The position numbers and the translations under genes are program-made. From contig NZ_NRRV01000023.1 in NCBI RefSeq assembly GCF_016583825.1, forward strand, positions 18,799-82,798: a stretch of 64,000 nucleotides of DNA, read 5' to 3'. Within the stretch, counting starts at the first letter, position 1, and each line of letters begins with the position of its first letter. This document shows positions 19,181 to 28,300 of this stretch, piece by piece. The stretch comes from Thiohalocapsa halophila. Its GTDB lineage: Bacteria > Pseudomonadota > Gammaproteobacteria > Chromatiales > Chromatiaceae. The notes under the pieces were generated by a model that was not told the origin of the DNA, did no database searches, and saw only the letters and a list, made by a program, of their open reading frames with translations.

Positions 19181-19208
19181 AGGGCTGAGGGCTGAGGGCG
19201 AAGGATGG
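19181..19208. repeat. Short heptad run between purH and lpxA
   Basis: AGGGCTG twice, then AGGGCGA and AGGATGG give four units of period 7 at 19181-19208, starting 3 bp after the purH stop. A weakly related pyrimidine stretch (TTACTTCG, TACTTCCG) precedes the lpxA ATG. It is a smaller member of the heptad family seen elsewhere in the window. Confidence 0.5.
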
Positions 19209-19309
19209 ACCCACGGCAGACCCCGCAGCCCCGCGCCGCACCCCGCACGGCGCACCATCACGCTGCGCTTAGCCACTGCAGACCGGCGCCCCTTACTTCG
19301 TACTTCCGC

Positions 19310-20086
19310 ATGTCCATCCACCCCACCGCCATCATCGAGCCCGGCGCCGAGCTGCACCCGAGCGTGGCGGTGGGTCCCTACTCGATCATCGAGTCCGGCG
19401 CGGTGCTGGGCGAGGGCTGCGTGGTGGAGAGCTGCACGCGCATCTACGGCCACACCAGACTCGGGTGCAACAACCGGGTGTGTCACGGTGTCACCCTGGG
19501 CGCGGAGCCGCAGGACCTGGGCTACACGCCAGAACAGGCCAAGCCGCTAACCATCGGCGACGACAACCAGTTCCGCGAGGGCGTCAACATCAGCCACGGC
19601 GTCAAGTCCGCCACCGGCACGCGCATCGGCAGCCGCAATTTCTTCATGGCCTACAGCCATGTGGGGCATGACTGCAGCGTCGGCGACGACAACGTCTTCG
19701 CCAATACCGCCACCCTCGCCGGGCATGTGGAGCTGGCGCACCATGTCTTCGTCTCCGGCCAGGTGGCGGTGCACCAATTCTGCCGCATCGGCGCCTATGT
19801 GATGCTCGGCGGCGTCAGCGGCGTGCCCAAGGACGTGCCGCCTTACGTGATCGCCAGCGGCCAGCGCGCACGCATCATCGGCCTGAACCTGGTGGGACTG
19901 CGGCGCAACGGCTTCGACCAAGCCCGCCGCGCCCATATCAAAGCGGTCTACAAACTGGTGCTGCGCTCCGGCTTGCGGCTCGCCGAGGCCCTGACGCGCG
20001 CCGAGCGGGAGCTGCCCGGGCCGGACACCGACGCCATCGTCGCCTTCTGCCGCGCCTCAGAGCGCGGCATTACCGGCTTCGCCTGA
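19310..20086 (+). CDS. lpxA: UDP-N-acetylglucosamine acyltransferase
   Basis: This catalyses the first step of lipid A synthesis, transferring R-3-hydroxyacyl from ACP to UDP-GlcNAc. The 258 residues form a left-handed beta-helix of hexapeptide repeats ([20 protein letters not shown] onward) and a C-terminal helical domain. The catalytic histidine region AYSHVGHDC is present, as is the [13 protein letters not shown] turn. It is not in the usual lpxD-fabZ-lpxA-lpxB cluster but stands alone between purH and apaG, so it may be a second copy or a relocated gene. ATG 19310 matches the family start. Confidence 0.94.
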   Translation: MSIHPTAIIEPGAELHPSVAVGPYSIIESGAVLGEGCVVESCTRIYGHTRLGCNNRVCHGVTLGAEPQDLGYTPEQAKPLTIGDDNQFREGVNISHGVKSATGTRIGSRNFFMAYSHVGHDCSVGDDNVFANTATLAGHVELAHHVFVSGQVAVHQFCRIGAYVMLGGVSGVPKDVPPYVIASGQRARIIGLNLVGLRRNGFDQARRAHIKAVYKLVLRSGLRLAEALTRAERELPGPDTDAIVAFCRASERGITGFA

Positions 20087-20194
20087 CCCGGCGGCGGGCC
20101 GCGTGGGGTGCCAACGCGCGTGCCGAGGCACAGCGCAGCGCACGCGCGAAGCGGCAGCCGCAACACGAACCGACCTACCCGACAGGAGCCGCAC

Positions 20195-20578
20195 ATGGCA
20201 GCCGAAGAGCCCTATCGCATCGAAGTGAGCGCGGTCAGCGACTACATCGCCGAGCAATCGGACCCCGCCGACAACCGCTTCGTCTTCGCCTACACCATCA
20301 CCATCCGCAACAACGGCAGCATCCCCGCCAAGCTGCTCAACCGCCATTGGATCGTCACCGATGCCGACGGCAAGCAGCAGGAAGTGCGCGGCGCCGGCGT
20401 CGTCGGCGAGCAGCCGCATCTACAGCCCGGCGAGTCCTTCCGCTACACCAGCGGCACTCAGATCGCCACCCCCGTGGGCAGCATGCACGGCACCTACGAT
20501 ATGCTCGCCGACGACGGCACCCGCTTCGATGCGGAAATCCCCGCCTTTTCCCTGGGAGACCGTGGGCGTCTGCATTGA
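20195..20578 (+). CDS. apaG: ApaG protein
   Basis: A 127-residue single-domain protein of the ApaG/DUF525 immunoglobulin-like fold, associated with Co2+ and Mg2+ handling in Salmonella; its biochemical role is unknown. Characteristic segments are FVFAYTITIRNNGSIPAKLL, RHWIVTDADGK and GSMHGTYDML. An AGGAG ribosome site lies 7 bases before ATG 20195. It precedes apaH, the usual pairing, with 227 bp between them. Confidence 0.96.
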   Translation: MAAEEPYRIEVSAVSDYIAEQSDPADNRFVFAYTITIRNNGSIPAKLLNRHWIVTDADGKQQEVRGAGVVGEQPHLQPGESFRYTSGTQIATPVGSMHGTYDMLADDGTRFDAEIPAFSLGDRGRLH

Positions 20579-20805
20579 TCCGCGCCCTTCAATCACCGCG
20601 CACGGCGCTGGACAATACTGAGCCGGACGCCGCGACAGCGCCTGCGCCGGCTTCCCACCCCTGCTTCGGACCCAGGCTCGGACGCAATCGTGGCTCCGGG
20701 CTCGGCGCCAAGCTGGGACCAGGCCGAAGCCAGGCGCTGCCGCCATGACAGCACCCGGCGGCCGCCGCAGGCGGCTCGCCCCCGACGCCTGCTCGCAGTG
20801 ACATC

Positions 20806-21639
20806 ATGGCCACCTACGCCATCGGCGACATCCAGGGCTGCTACGACGAATTCCGGCGGCTCCTGGACCATATCGAATTCGACCCCGCCAACGACAAGCT
20901 CTGGTCCGTCGGCGACTTGGTGAACCGCGGTCCCGGCTCCCTCGCCGTGCTGCGCTGGCTCAAGGCGCTGGGCGACAACGCCGTGGTCGTGCTCGGCAAC
21001 CACGACCTGCACCTGCTGGCGCTGGCCGCCGGCAACCCCCGCCAGGCCAAGAAGCACACCATGGATGACGTGCTGACGGCGCCCGACCGCGACGAGCTGC
21101 TGGACTGGCTGCGCCACCGCCCCCTGCTGCACCACAGTGACCACAAACGCTTCGCCATGATCCACGCCGGCTTGGCGCCGCAGTGGGACCTGGCTCAGGC
21201 GCGGGCCTGCGCGCAGGAGGTGGAAGTAGCGCTGCGCGGCCCTGGCCATATCGACTTCCTCAATGCCATGTACGGCGATCAGCCGGATCAATGGTCGGAC
21301 GACCTCAGCGGCATGGAGCGCCTGCGCTTCATCACCAACTGCTTGACCCGCCTGCGCTGGTGCACCGCAGACGGCCGGCTGCTGCTGCACGAGAAGTCCC
21401 TGCCCGGCACCGAGCCCGACGGCGTGCTGCCCTGGTACAAGGTCCCTGGGCGCGCGAGCCGCGAAACGCGCATCCTCTTCGGCCACTGGTCCACGCTGGG
21501 CTACATCGCCGAGCACAACGTCTGGGCGCTCGACACCGGCTGCGTCTGGGGCGGCAGCCTCACCGCCGTGAGCGTGCGGCGCAAGAAGCCCATCAAGGTC
21601 TACGACCTGGACTGCACCGGCCATCAGGCGCCGGGCTGA
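20806..21639 (+). CDS. apaH: Bis(5'-nucleosyl)-tetraphosphatase, symmetrical
   Basis: This hydrolyses Ap4A to two ADP and also removes Np4N caps from RNA. The 277 residues have the metallophosphatase motifs GDIQGCYDEF (residues 7-16), GDLVNRGPGS, GNHDLHLL and a later FGHWS, which supply metal ligands. Family length is matched. It lies downstream of apaG on the same strand. Confidence 0.97.
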   Translation: MATYAIGDIQGCYDEFRRLLDHIEFDPANDKLWSVGDLVNRGPGSLAVLRWLKALGDNAVVVLGNHDLHLLALAAGNPRQAKKHTMDDVLTAPDRDELLDWLRHRPLLHHSDHKRFAMIHAGLAPQWDLAQARACAQEVEVALRGPGHIDFLNAMYGDQPDQWSDDLSGMERLRFITNCLTRLRWCTADGRLLLHEKSLPGTEPDGVLPWYKVPGRASRETRILFGHWSTLGYIAEHNVWALDTGCVWGGSLTAVSVRRKKPIKVYDLDCTGHQAPG

Positions 21640-21668
21640 GCGCGCCGCGTCCGTCTGCTCACAGCGCC

Positions 21669-23765
21669 GTGCCCAGCGCAGCGCCATCCGCGGCGCCCAC
21701 GGCCGACAGCGAGACGCCGGTCACAGGCGGCGACGCCCTGCCGCGACCGCCGCCCCCCTGGCTGATCCCGGCGGGGCTCCTGTTCTGGGGGGTGCACACC
21801 GGGCTCTGGTGGCTCGCCGTACCCATGACCGTGCTCGCGGCCCTGCCCGGGTGGCGCGGCTGGCACTTCGAGCTGGCACTGCGCGAGCGCCGTCGCGTCG
21901 CCGACCTCTGCACCCTGATGATCGTGCTCGCCGGCGCTTGGCTCACCCTGAACCAGCCCCGACTCGGCGCCGCGCTGATCCTGCTCATCCAATGGCTGCC
22001 GGCGCTGTTGTTCCCGCTGCTGGCGGTGCAGCTCTACGGCCGGCGGCCCGGTCTGGAGCTGTCGGTGCTGTTCCTGAGCCTGCGCGGCGGGCCAAGCGGG
22101 CACCGCCCGGGCGGCGAGACGCTGTTCGACCTGCGCTGGGCCTATCTCCTCGTCTGCGTCATCGCCGCGGCCATGATCCCGCCGCAGACACCCTGGCTCC
22201 TGCCCTCGCTGGCACTGCTGACTGCGGGGGCGCTGCTGCCCTGGGCGCCGGCCGCCGGCGGGCGCCGCGGCCTGTTCACGCTGCTGCTGGCGCTAGTGCT
22301 CGCCGCATCCGTGGCGCTGGCGGCGGGGCTGCGCCTGGGCCATGACATCACCGAGCAGGCCGTGCTGCGGTGGATGGAGCAATGGCTCGGCACGCAGCTG
22401 GACCCCTACCGCGCCACCACCGCCATCGGCGAAGTGGGTCGCCTCAAAGGCTCCGAGCGCATTCTGCTGCGCGTCTATCCGCAGGCGCCAATGGACGATG
22501 CCCTGCTGCTGCGTACCGCAAGCTACGACCGCTATGTCGACGGTACCTGGTTCACCACGGGCTCGCTGTTCGAGCCGGTGGCGGAGCGCAACGGACGCCG
22601 CCCGCTCCTGGGACCGGACACCGCCGCCGCCGGGACCGGCGGACCGCGCATCGTCATGCTGCTGCGGCGCACCGAGGGCCTGCTGCCGCTACCCGGCGAC
22701 ACCGCACTCGTGACCGGGCTGCCCGGCACGGCGCTGCACCGCAACGACTATGGCACCGTGCGCTATGAGGTGCCCGTCACCAAGCCCCTGTTGAGCTATC
22801 GGGTGCGGGAGTCAGCGGCCAGCGCCCGAGCTGCGCTAACCACGCCGCCGAGCGCAGCGGACCTGCGCGTGGTGGGTCAGGACGCGCCGGCCATCGCCGC
22901 CTTCGCCGCCGAGCTCGGGCTCGCCGATCTGACACCGCGACAGGCCCTCGCTGCGCTCCAAAGCCACTTCGTGCGTCACTTCCGCTATACGCTGACACTG
23001 CCCGAGCCGCCGGCGGATACGGGCCCGCTGACGCATTTCCTCACCCGGGCCCGCGCCGGCCACTGCGAGTACTTCGCCACTGCCGCGGCGCTGGTGCTGC
23101 GCGATATCGGCCTGCCCACGCGCTATGTGCGGGGCTGGTCGGTACAGGAGTACAGCGCGCTGGAGGACGCCTGGATCGCCCGCGAGAGCCACGCCCACGC
23201 CTGGGTGCAGGTATACCTGAACGGCCGCTGGCAGGACTTCGATCCCACACCGCCAGACTGGGCCGCACTAGAGGCGGCCGACCGCGGCTGGCTCCAGGAT
23301 GCCGCCGATGTCGTCGCCTGGCTGCGGCTCGCCGTCTCCGGCGCCGCCAGCGAAGACCGCGGGGACCGCGGGGACCGCGACTGGCTGCTGCTGCCGTTGG
23401 CCGTCCTGGTGGTGCTCCTCGCCTGGCGGATCATCCGGCGCGCCAGGCGCGGCGGCGCTGGCCGCCGCCGCACAGAGCCGCCGGCCCCGGCGCACCAAGC
23501 CACCCCTTTCGCGGCGCTGGAGCGCGCGGCGGCCCGCCACGGCCACGGCCGCCGGGCCGACGAGACGCTGCTGGAGTGGGCCCACCGTCTCGGCGGCGAG
23601 GGTGTCGACACCGCCGAGCCGCTGGCGCAGGCCGTCCAGCTCTACTATCGCAGCCGCTTCGACCCGGCGGGGCTCGACGCCGACGCCCGCCGCCGACTCG
23701 AGGCACTCATCGGTGACTGCCTGAAGCACTGGCACACGCCGCCCGCCGCAGCCCGGCCGGGGTGA
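21669..23765 (+). CDS. TgpA-like membrane transglutaminase
   Basis: An inner-membrane protein with a periplasmic transglutaminase domain. From a likely GTG start at 21669 it has 698 residues: six or so N-terminal membrane segments (about 30-230, DUF3488 region), then the transglutaminase core with Cys in ARAGHCEYFATAAALVLRD, His in ESHAHAWVQVYL and Asp in DFDPTP, completing the triad. One further membrane segment (LLLPLAVLVVLLAWRII) and a cytoplasmic DUF4129-like tail follow. TgpA genes usually follow moxR and DUF58 genes; here it follows apaH by 30 bp instead. The physiological substrate is unknown and the start is uncertain. Confidence 0.88.
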   Translation: MPSAAPSAAPTADSETPVTGGDALPRPPPPWLIPAGLLFWGVHTGLWWLAVPMTVLAALPGWRGWHFELALRERRRVADLCTLMIVLAGAWLTLNQPRLGAALILLIQWLPALLFPLLAVQLYGRRPGLELSVLFLSLRGGPSGHRPGGETLFDLRWAYLLVCVIAAAMIPPQTPWLLPSLALLTAGALLPWAPAAGGRRGLFTLLLALVLAASVALAAGLRLGHDITEQAVLRWMEQWLGTQLDPYRATTAIGEVGRLKGSERILLRVYPQAPMDDALLLRTASYDRYVDGTWFTTGSLFEPVAERNGRRPLLGPDTAAAGTGGPRIVMLLRRTEGLLPLPGDTALVTGLPGTALHRNDYGTVRYEVPVTKPLLSYRVRESAASARAALTTPPSAADLRVVGQDAPAIAAFAAELGLADLTPRQALAALQSHFVRHFRYTLTLPEPPADTGPLTHFLTRARAGHCEYFATAAALVLRDIGLPTRYVRGWSVQEYSALEDAWIARESHAHAWVQVYLNGRWQDFDPTPPDWAALEAADRGWLQDAADVVAWLRLAVSGAASEDRGDRGDRDWLLLPLAVLVVLLAWRIIRRARRGGAGRRRTEPPAPAHQATPFAALERAAARHGHGRRADETLLEWAHRLGGEGVDTAEPLAQAVQLYYRSRFDPAGLDADARRRLEALIGDCLKHWHTPPAAARPG

Positions 23766-24055
23766 GCGCCCGCCAAGCATCGAGCGTACGAGAGGTCAGC
23801 GACGGCGCAAACAGGCCGCGACAGTCGGAGCTCGACGAGCGGTGATCCCCGGCGAGTACCGGGAGCACAGGCGCACATCAGCACGCATATCCCCCCGGAC
23901 CCAGCCCCGTTGCCGCTCGCTTTGGACCGATGTTCTACGTCATCCTGTTCGCAGTCGTGCGCGCCGTGGTCTTTCTGCCGGGGCTCTGGGTCCGGCGGGT
24001 GATGCAGCGGTACCACGACCCCTTTTGCGTTTTCCATCCACCAGAGCGACAAGCC

Positions 24056-24682
24056 ATGCCTGCAACAATGACGCCGAGCCGATCCGTTTTTCTCTTCTTT
24101 CTCTGCTGTGCCCCATCGATTGCCCTCGGCGCTGCCGATTCGCCGGACCAGGGCATTCAAGTACGCTTCTCGGGCGAGGTCGTCGCGGCCGAGGGTGTCT
24201 CGTCTGTGCCGGTCGGTACGGCTGTAAGCGGGCAGTACCGGTTCGATCCGACTGCCCAGGATTTCAATCCGGCGGACAGCGCGCTGGGCTTGTACGAGGC
24301 CGTGCTGGAGCTCGAGCTGTCGGTCGGAGACACCGAGTACAGAGCCGAGACGGGCACCATCGGTGTGCTCAACGACAGTGCCCGCTTCGGCGGCAAGGTG
24401 GACGCCTACACCCTGACCTGCGGCCCGCCACTGATCGGTCCTGCCATCGACGGTCTGCCGCCCTTTCAGATGGACATGAACCTTGCCGATACCACGGCTT
24501 CCCTGTTCGACGGGGTCGATCTGCCGGCCAACATCGACGCCGCAGGACTCGACATCCGGGCGCCCACACGCGGCCTTCAGACCGGTGGCCACTTGCTGCT
24601 GCGCGACAGCGCCAGTGGCGAGATTGGCGACGTGGCGTTTCGGGTCGAAACGCTGGAAGTCATTCAGACGCCGGACCAGTAG
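24056..24682 (+). CDS. Secreted protein of unknown function
   Basis: A 208-residue protein with a signal peptide (SRSVFLFFLCCAPSIALGA) and a beta-rich mature part. I do not recognise a named family. The repeated pattern of short beta strands (GQYRFDPTAQ, YEAVLELELSVGDTEYRA) resembles secreted proteins of PEP-CTERM-type bacteria, but there is no C-terminal sorting anchor here; the chain ends at EVIQTPDQ. Only a single cysteine remains after signal cleavage. A second Met at codon 5 is an alternative start. It stands alone, followed by GGTATC repeats. Confidence 0.6.
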   Translation: MPATMTPSRSVFLFFLCCAPSIALGAADSPDQGIQVRFSGEVVAAEGVSSVPVGTAVSGQYRFDPTAQDFNPADSALGLYEAVLELELSVGDTEYRAETGTIGVLNDSARFGGKVDAYTLTCGPPLIGPAIDGLPPFQMDMNLADTTASLFDGVDLPANIDAAGLDIRAPTRGLQTGGHLLLRDSASGEIGDVAFRVETLEVIQTPDQ

Positions 24683-24706
24683 AGCGTTTCAGGCAACGTT
24701 GTACTC

Positions 24707-24736
24707 GGTATCGGTATCGGTATCGGTATCGGTATC
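24707..24736. repeat. GGTATC hexamer, five tandem copies
   Basis: Five perfect GGTATC units occupy 24707-24736. A short GATACAGATACCGA stretch at about 24766-24779 is partly complementary, so a hairpin is possible. It lies between two convergent genes, where it could end transcription, although there is no clean U-tract. Confidence 0.9.
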
Positions 24737-24839
24737 AAAAACGCTATAGCTGTCATCTCGATTCCGATACAGATACCGACCCCGATTGGTCAACACCGTT
24801 GCGAACGGTCTCCGGACTCCAACGGCTGTGCGCCAGCCG

Positions 24840-25616
24840 TCACTCCTCCAGCAGCAGGTCCTTCGCGGCGTTGATCTGCGCGGCCAAGTAATCACTGCCG
24901 CCGCGGTCGGGGTGCAGGCGCTGCATGAGCCGGCGGTGGGCGGCGCGGACGGCGTCGGGCTCGGCGCCCGGCTCCAGGCCGAGGATGGACCAGGCGTCGT
25001 CCTTGGTCATGCCGCGCGCCGCAGCCTGGCCGGTACCGCCGCTGCCCTGCCCCGCGCCGCTGGCACCGGCGGCAGCCGCGTCCTCGCGCCAGTCCGGATG
25101 CTCGCGGTCCAGGTAGGCCGTCAGCACCGCCGCCGAGCGGGCGTCGGACTCTTGGTAGAGCTCGAGCATGCGCAGCAGCTGAGGCAATGTGAGCTCCGAG
25201 AGCTGCTGACCGGCGAAGGGACCCTCCAGCACCTCGCCGTCCATGGCGCCGGTTTCGTGGTCCAGAGACATGTCGAGATAGCGGGTGCGGATGGACGATT
25301 GTTGCCCGCCGCCGGACTGGCCGCCGCCCACGGGTCCGGGCCCGACCAAGCCCAGGGATTGCAGCATGCGATGCAGCGCGGGCAGCGCCTGCAACAGGTT
25401 GAGCGCCCGAAACACCACCGGCACCGCCGCCGCCAGGGCCGCGAACAGCGGGTTCAGCCGCCCGCTCAGCACCGCAAGCAGCAGCAGGCCGACGGCCACC
25501 CAAACGAGCGACTTGCGCAGCACCGCGGCCACCTGCTGCGGCGGTGTGTTGCGGAACCAATGCAGGAGCCACCACAGCGCGACGCCAATGGCCAGCAGGA
25601 CGATCAGCCGGCCCAT
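24840..25616 (-). CDS. Membrane-anchored DnaJ-domain protein
   Basis: A 258-residue protein with two N-terminal hydrophobic segments (about 3-20 and 37-70), a Gly/Gln-rich linker, a middle helical region (GEVLEGPFAGQQLSELTLPQ) and a C-terminal J domain with the HPD motif in RLHPDRGGSDYLAAQINAAK. The J domain should stimulate an Hsp70 ATPase at the membrane. C-terminal placement resembles DjlA or TIM14-like proteins rather than DnaJ. It lies 37 bp downstream of the VWA-like gene on the same strand, a pairing I believe recurs in other proteobacteria. Confidence 0.88.
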   Translation of the reverse strand: MGRLIVLLAIGVALWWLLHWFRNTPPQQVAAVLRKSLVWVAVGLLLLAVLSGRLNPLFAALAAAVPVVFRALNLLQALPALHRMLQSLGLVGPGPVGGGQSGGGQQSSIRTRYLDMSLDHETGAMDGEVLEGPFAGQQLSELTLPQLLRMLELYQESDARSAAVLTAYLDREHPDWREDAAAAGASGAGQGSGGTGQAAARGMTKDDAWSILGLEPGAEPDAVRAAHRRLMQRLHPDRGGSDYLAAQINAAKDLLLEE

Positions 25617-25653
25617 AGGCGTGCTCCTCCAGGGCGTCCGAGCAGCATTGCGG

Positions 25654-26367
25654 TCATCGCTTCTCCAGTTGGTGGGTCAGTTGCAGCACGGCACCGCCCC
25701 GGCGGCGGCCGAAGTCCGTGAGCGCCTTGCGCCCGCCGGCGGCGAAGACGGCGACGGCGCTCAGTAGGTCCTTGAGCGCCTGCGGGCTGCGGTGATCGAA
25801 GGGGCACCAGGCGCCGCCGGAGAGCCGGGCGACGTCCTTGAGCACGCGCTCGGCCTGGGGCTCGCGCCCCTCCTGGAAGACGAATATGGGGACGCCCAGG
25901 AGCCCGAGCTCGCCGGCGGCACCGGCGAGCCGGTCGTGGTCTTCTTCCACGCAATCGCCGACGAACACCAGCGCATTGACGGGCTTGCGGGCGGCCTCGG
26001 CCTTGGCATGGTCCAACACCCGGGCGATCTGCGTCAGGCCCGCCGCGCAGCGCACGCGGGTCATGCGCGGCAAGAGCTCATCGGCGCTGGCGCACCAGGG
26101 TGAGGCATGAAATTCCCGAAAGCCGCCGTAGTGGCAGAGCTGGATCTGCAGACCGCCCAGATCGCGGGTCTCCTGGAACATGGCCGCCTGGATATCCGCG
26201 GCCCGATCCCAAGTGGGCTCGCGGCTGGCGGTGGCGTCCATGGCGAAGATGAGCCGCCCGCGCGCGCCCGGCTCGGCGCGCTGCGGGGTTCGGGCCACCT
26301 GTTCCAGGAAGGCGTCGATTTCGCCGTCCGAGGACGTACGCTCGAGGTCTTTGCGGGATGTGGTCAT
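25654..26367 (-). CDS. VWA-like domain protein
   Basis: A 237-residue cytoplasmic protein. After a short charged N-terminus it reads RGRLIFAMDATASREPTWDR, where DATAS takes the place of the DxSxS metal-ion site of von Willebrand A folds (Ser to Thr at the second position). Later, LVFVGDCVEEDHDRL and a C-terminal FGRRRGGAVLQLTHQLE are conserved-looking. Members often act in protein-protein assembly; the partner here may be the adjacent DnaJ-domain protein. The start at 26367 was chosen since the upstream extension is low-complexity. Confidence 0.8.
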   Translation of the reverse strand: MTTSRKDLERTSSDGEIDAFLEQVARTPQRAEPGARGRLIFAMDATASREPTWDRAADIQAAMFQETRDLGGLQIQLCHYGGFREFHASPWCASADELLPRMTRVRCAAGLTQIARVLDHAKAEAARKPVNALVFVGDCVEEDHDRLAGAAGELGLLGVPIFVFQEGREPQAERVLKDVARLSGGAWCPFDHRSPQALKDLLSAVAVFAAGGRKALTDFGRRRGGAVLQLTHQLEKR

Positions 26368-26525
26368 GACTTCTGGGGGCTTACTTGTTGCGGTGAAGGC
26401 CGGCCTGCCGGCGGCGCCTGTGCGGGTCTTCGCCGCCACCGCCGCAGGGCCGTCAAGCTCAGTCACCTCAGGTCCATTGGACCTTACGGACGGCCACGGG
26501 TGCCGGATGCCTGCCATCACTAATC

Positions 26526-27146
26526 TCAGTCGCGCTGCCGGTACCGATCGCCTGGGCGCAGATTGGCTGGGCTCAGATTGGCTGGGCTCAGATCCTCGGG
26601 TCGGTCGACATCGCGCAACACGCCCGGATCGGCCACCGGTATGTCAACGATGCGGTCTGCATGCGCCCGGAGCAAACCGCGCGCGCCCTGATCACCGCAG
26701 GAGCGCAGGAGCGTTTCGCGAAAGCCGGCGGCGAAGCCCACGGGGTGTCCGTGGCGGCCGCCGACACTCGGCGCAGCAATGCCCGCCCCTGCCACTAGCG
26801 CGCCAGCGACGGCGGCGACACTCGCCGGCTGCACGAAGGGCATGTCCCCCAGGGCGATGAGCCAGCCGTCCGCGTCGGCGCTCGCGCGCACGCCGCAGGC
26901 CAGGCTGTGCCCCATGCCCAGGTATGCGTTGGCACAGGGCACCAGCACGGCACCGACCCGCGCCAGCGCCGGGGCGATGCCGGCGTCGGCGGCGCGCACC
27001 ACGGCATGCACCTCGCAGCCCGCCGCCAGCAGGCTGCGAGCGGCGGCGACAGCCACCGGCGTACCGTCCGGCAGGGCTGCGGACAGCTTGTCGGCGCCGA
27101 AGCGCTGGCCGGCACCGGCGGCGAGCAACAGGGCGCAGAGACGCAT
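26526..27146 (-). CDS. MobA/MocA-like nucleotidyltransferase
   Basis: A 206-residue NTP-transferase of the molybdenum-cofactor cytidylyl/guanylyltransferase type. The nucleotide-binding loop LLLAAGAGQRFGADKL is at residues 6-21, LIALGDMPFV provides the metal aspartate, and HGHPVGF is typical of MocA proteins. It probably links a nucleotide to molybdopterin, but no molybdoenzyme genes are nearby. Near the C-terminus LSPANLSPANL reflects a 15-bp direct repeat in the DNA (around 26563-26600). Confidence 0.82.
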   Translation of the reverse strand: MRLCALLLAAGAGQRFGADKLSAALPDGTPVAVAAARSLLAAGCEVHAVVRAADAGIAPALARVGAVLVPCANAYLGMGHSLACGVRASADADGWLIALGDMPFVQPASVAAVAGALVAGAGIAAPSVGGRHGHPVGFAAGFRETLLRSCGDQGARGLLRAHADRIVDIPVADPGVLRDVDRPEDLSPANLSPANLRPGDRYRQRD

Positions 27147-27294
27147 TGCAACGCTATCGCAGTCGCCAGCCGCCGCGGCCCGCGTGCTGACGGCCCGTTC
27201 GCGCGAAACGCATCGTCGGCGCGAGACAAAGCTGGATTAGACTCAAGCGTACAGTTAGCACAACCAAGCTCCACGACACCGGAGGATTCCGCCA

Positions 27295-27981
27295 ATGGCC
27301 TTCAGAGACATGCTCGACCAGATGCTCGCCGCGGGCAAGGACCTTGCCGCCCAGGGGACCAATCTCGCCGAGAAGCACATGAACCTGCCGCCAGAAGGAC
27401 CGGAGCGCGATGCCATGCTCGGCAACCTGGGCAAGGGCGCGGTGGCCGGCGGCGCCCTGGTGGCCCTGCTCGGCACTAAGTTTGGGCGCAAGCTCACGGG
27501 CACCGCCGCCGCGCTCGGCGGCATCGGCCTGCTCGGCAAGGTGGCGCACGATGCCTACAAGACCTGGCAGGCCGATCAGGGCGACAGCGCCGAGCCCGGC
27601 ACACCAGTGCAGGAGCTGCCGGGCGCGCAGGCCGAGCAGCGCAGCCGGACGCTGTTCAAGGCCATGATCGCCGCCGCCAAGGCCGACGGCCATGTGGACG
27701 ACGCCGAGCGCAGGGCCATCCACGACGCCATGACCAACCTCAATCTCGACGACGACACCAAGCTCATGATGGAGGCGGAGCTCGCCCGGCCGCTGGACGT
27801 GCAGGACACCGCCGCCGATGCCGATTCGACCGAGGCGGCGGCGGAGATCTACCTGGCGTCGCTGTTTGTCATCGACGCGGCGAACCCGGCAGAGCGCAGC
27901 TATCTGGACCGGCTCGCCACCGCGCTGGGCCTACACCCGGAGCTGACACGGCAGCTGGAGGCCAAGGCGGCTGCGGCGTAG
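27295..27981 (+). CDS. DUF533/TerB-like protein (YebE family)
   Basis: A 228-residue protein with a glycine-rich hydrophobic stretch (residues about 44-82, KGAVAGGALVALLGTKFGRK then GTAAALGGIGLLG) and a C-terminal TerB-like helical domain containing AAAKADGHVDDAERRAIHDA, which resembles a metal-binding segment. YebE is an inner-membrane-associated stress protein of unknown function. GGAGG lies about 8 bases upstream of the ATG. It is divergent from the MobA-like gene. Confidence 0.88.
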   Translation: MAFRDMLDQMLAAGKDLAAQGTNLAEKHMNLPPEGPERDAMLGNLGKGAVAGGALVALLGTKFGRKLTGTAAALGGIGLLGKVAHDAYKTWQADQGDSAEPGTPVQELPGAQAEQRSRTLFKAMIAAAKADGHVDDAERRAIHDAMTNLNLDDDTKLMMEAELARPLDVQDTAADADSTEAAAEIYLASLFVIDAANPAERSYLDRLATALGLHPELTRQLEAKAAAA

Positions 27982-28300
27982 CTCGGTCTCCGGGCGGCGA
28001 AGCCCGGCACCAGCGTTGAACGCCTCGCCAACACGGCCTGCCGGCGCCAGACGGCAAGGACGCCCGATGGTAAGCGACGGCTTCGGCAATGACGGGATGA
28101 CTGCTGCGCACAAGGACCGAGGAAGCGCCGAATCATTGGCCCTGTCCGGCCAAGCATCGGCACCCTGCCCGGCCCGGGAAACGCCAATCAAGCGGCGTTT
28201 GCCGGAGCCGGGTCTATTGAGACCATCGCGCCACAGCGGCGGCCCGCACGGCATCCCTCGACGCGCCCGGCCGTCGGGCACAAAAGTCTGGAGACACCCC
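27982..28300. other. Intergenic region between YebE-like and DUF4124-like genes
   Basis: 319 bases in which I see no gene, RNA or clear promoter. A frame starting at 28016 runs into the next gene but its first 95 residues look like random GC-rich coding. Confidence 0.4.

Noticed and set aside
28016..28300. N-terminal extension of the DUF4124-like gene
   Set aside because: It would bury the signal peptide and has random composition.
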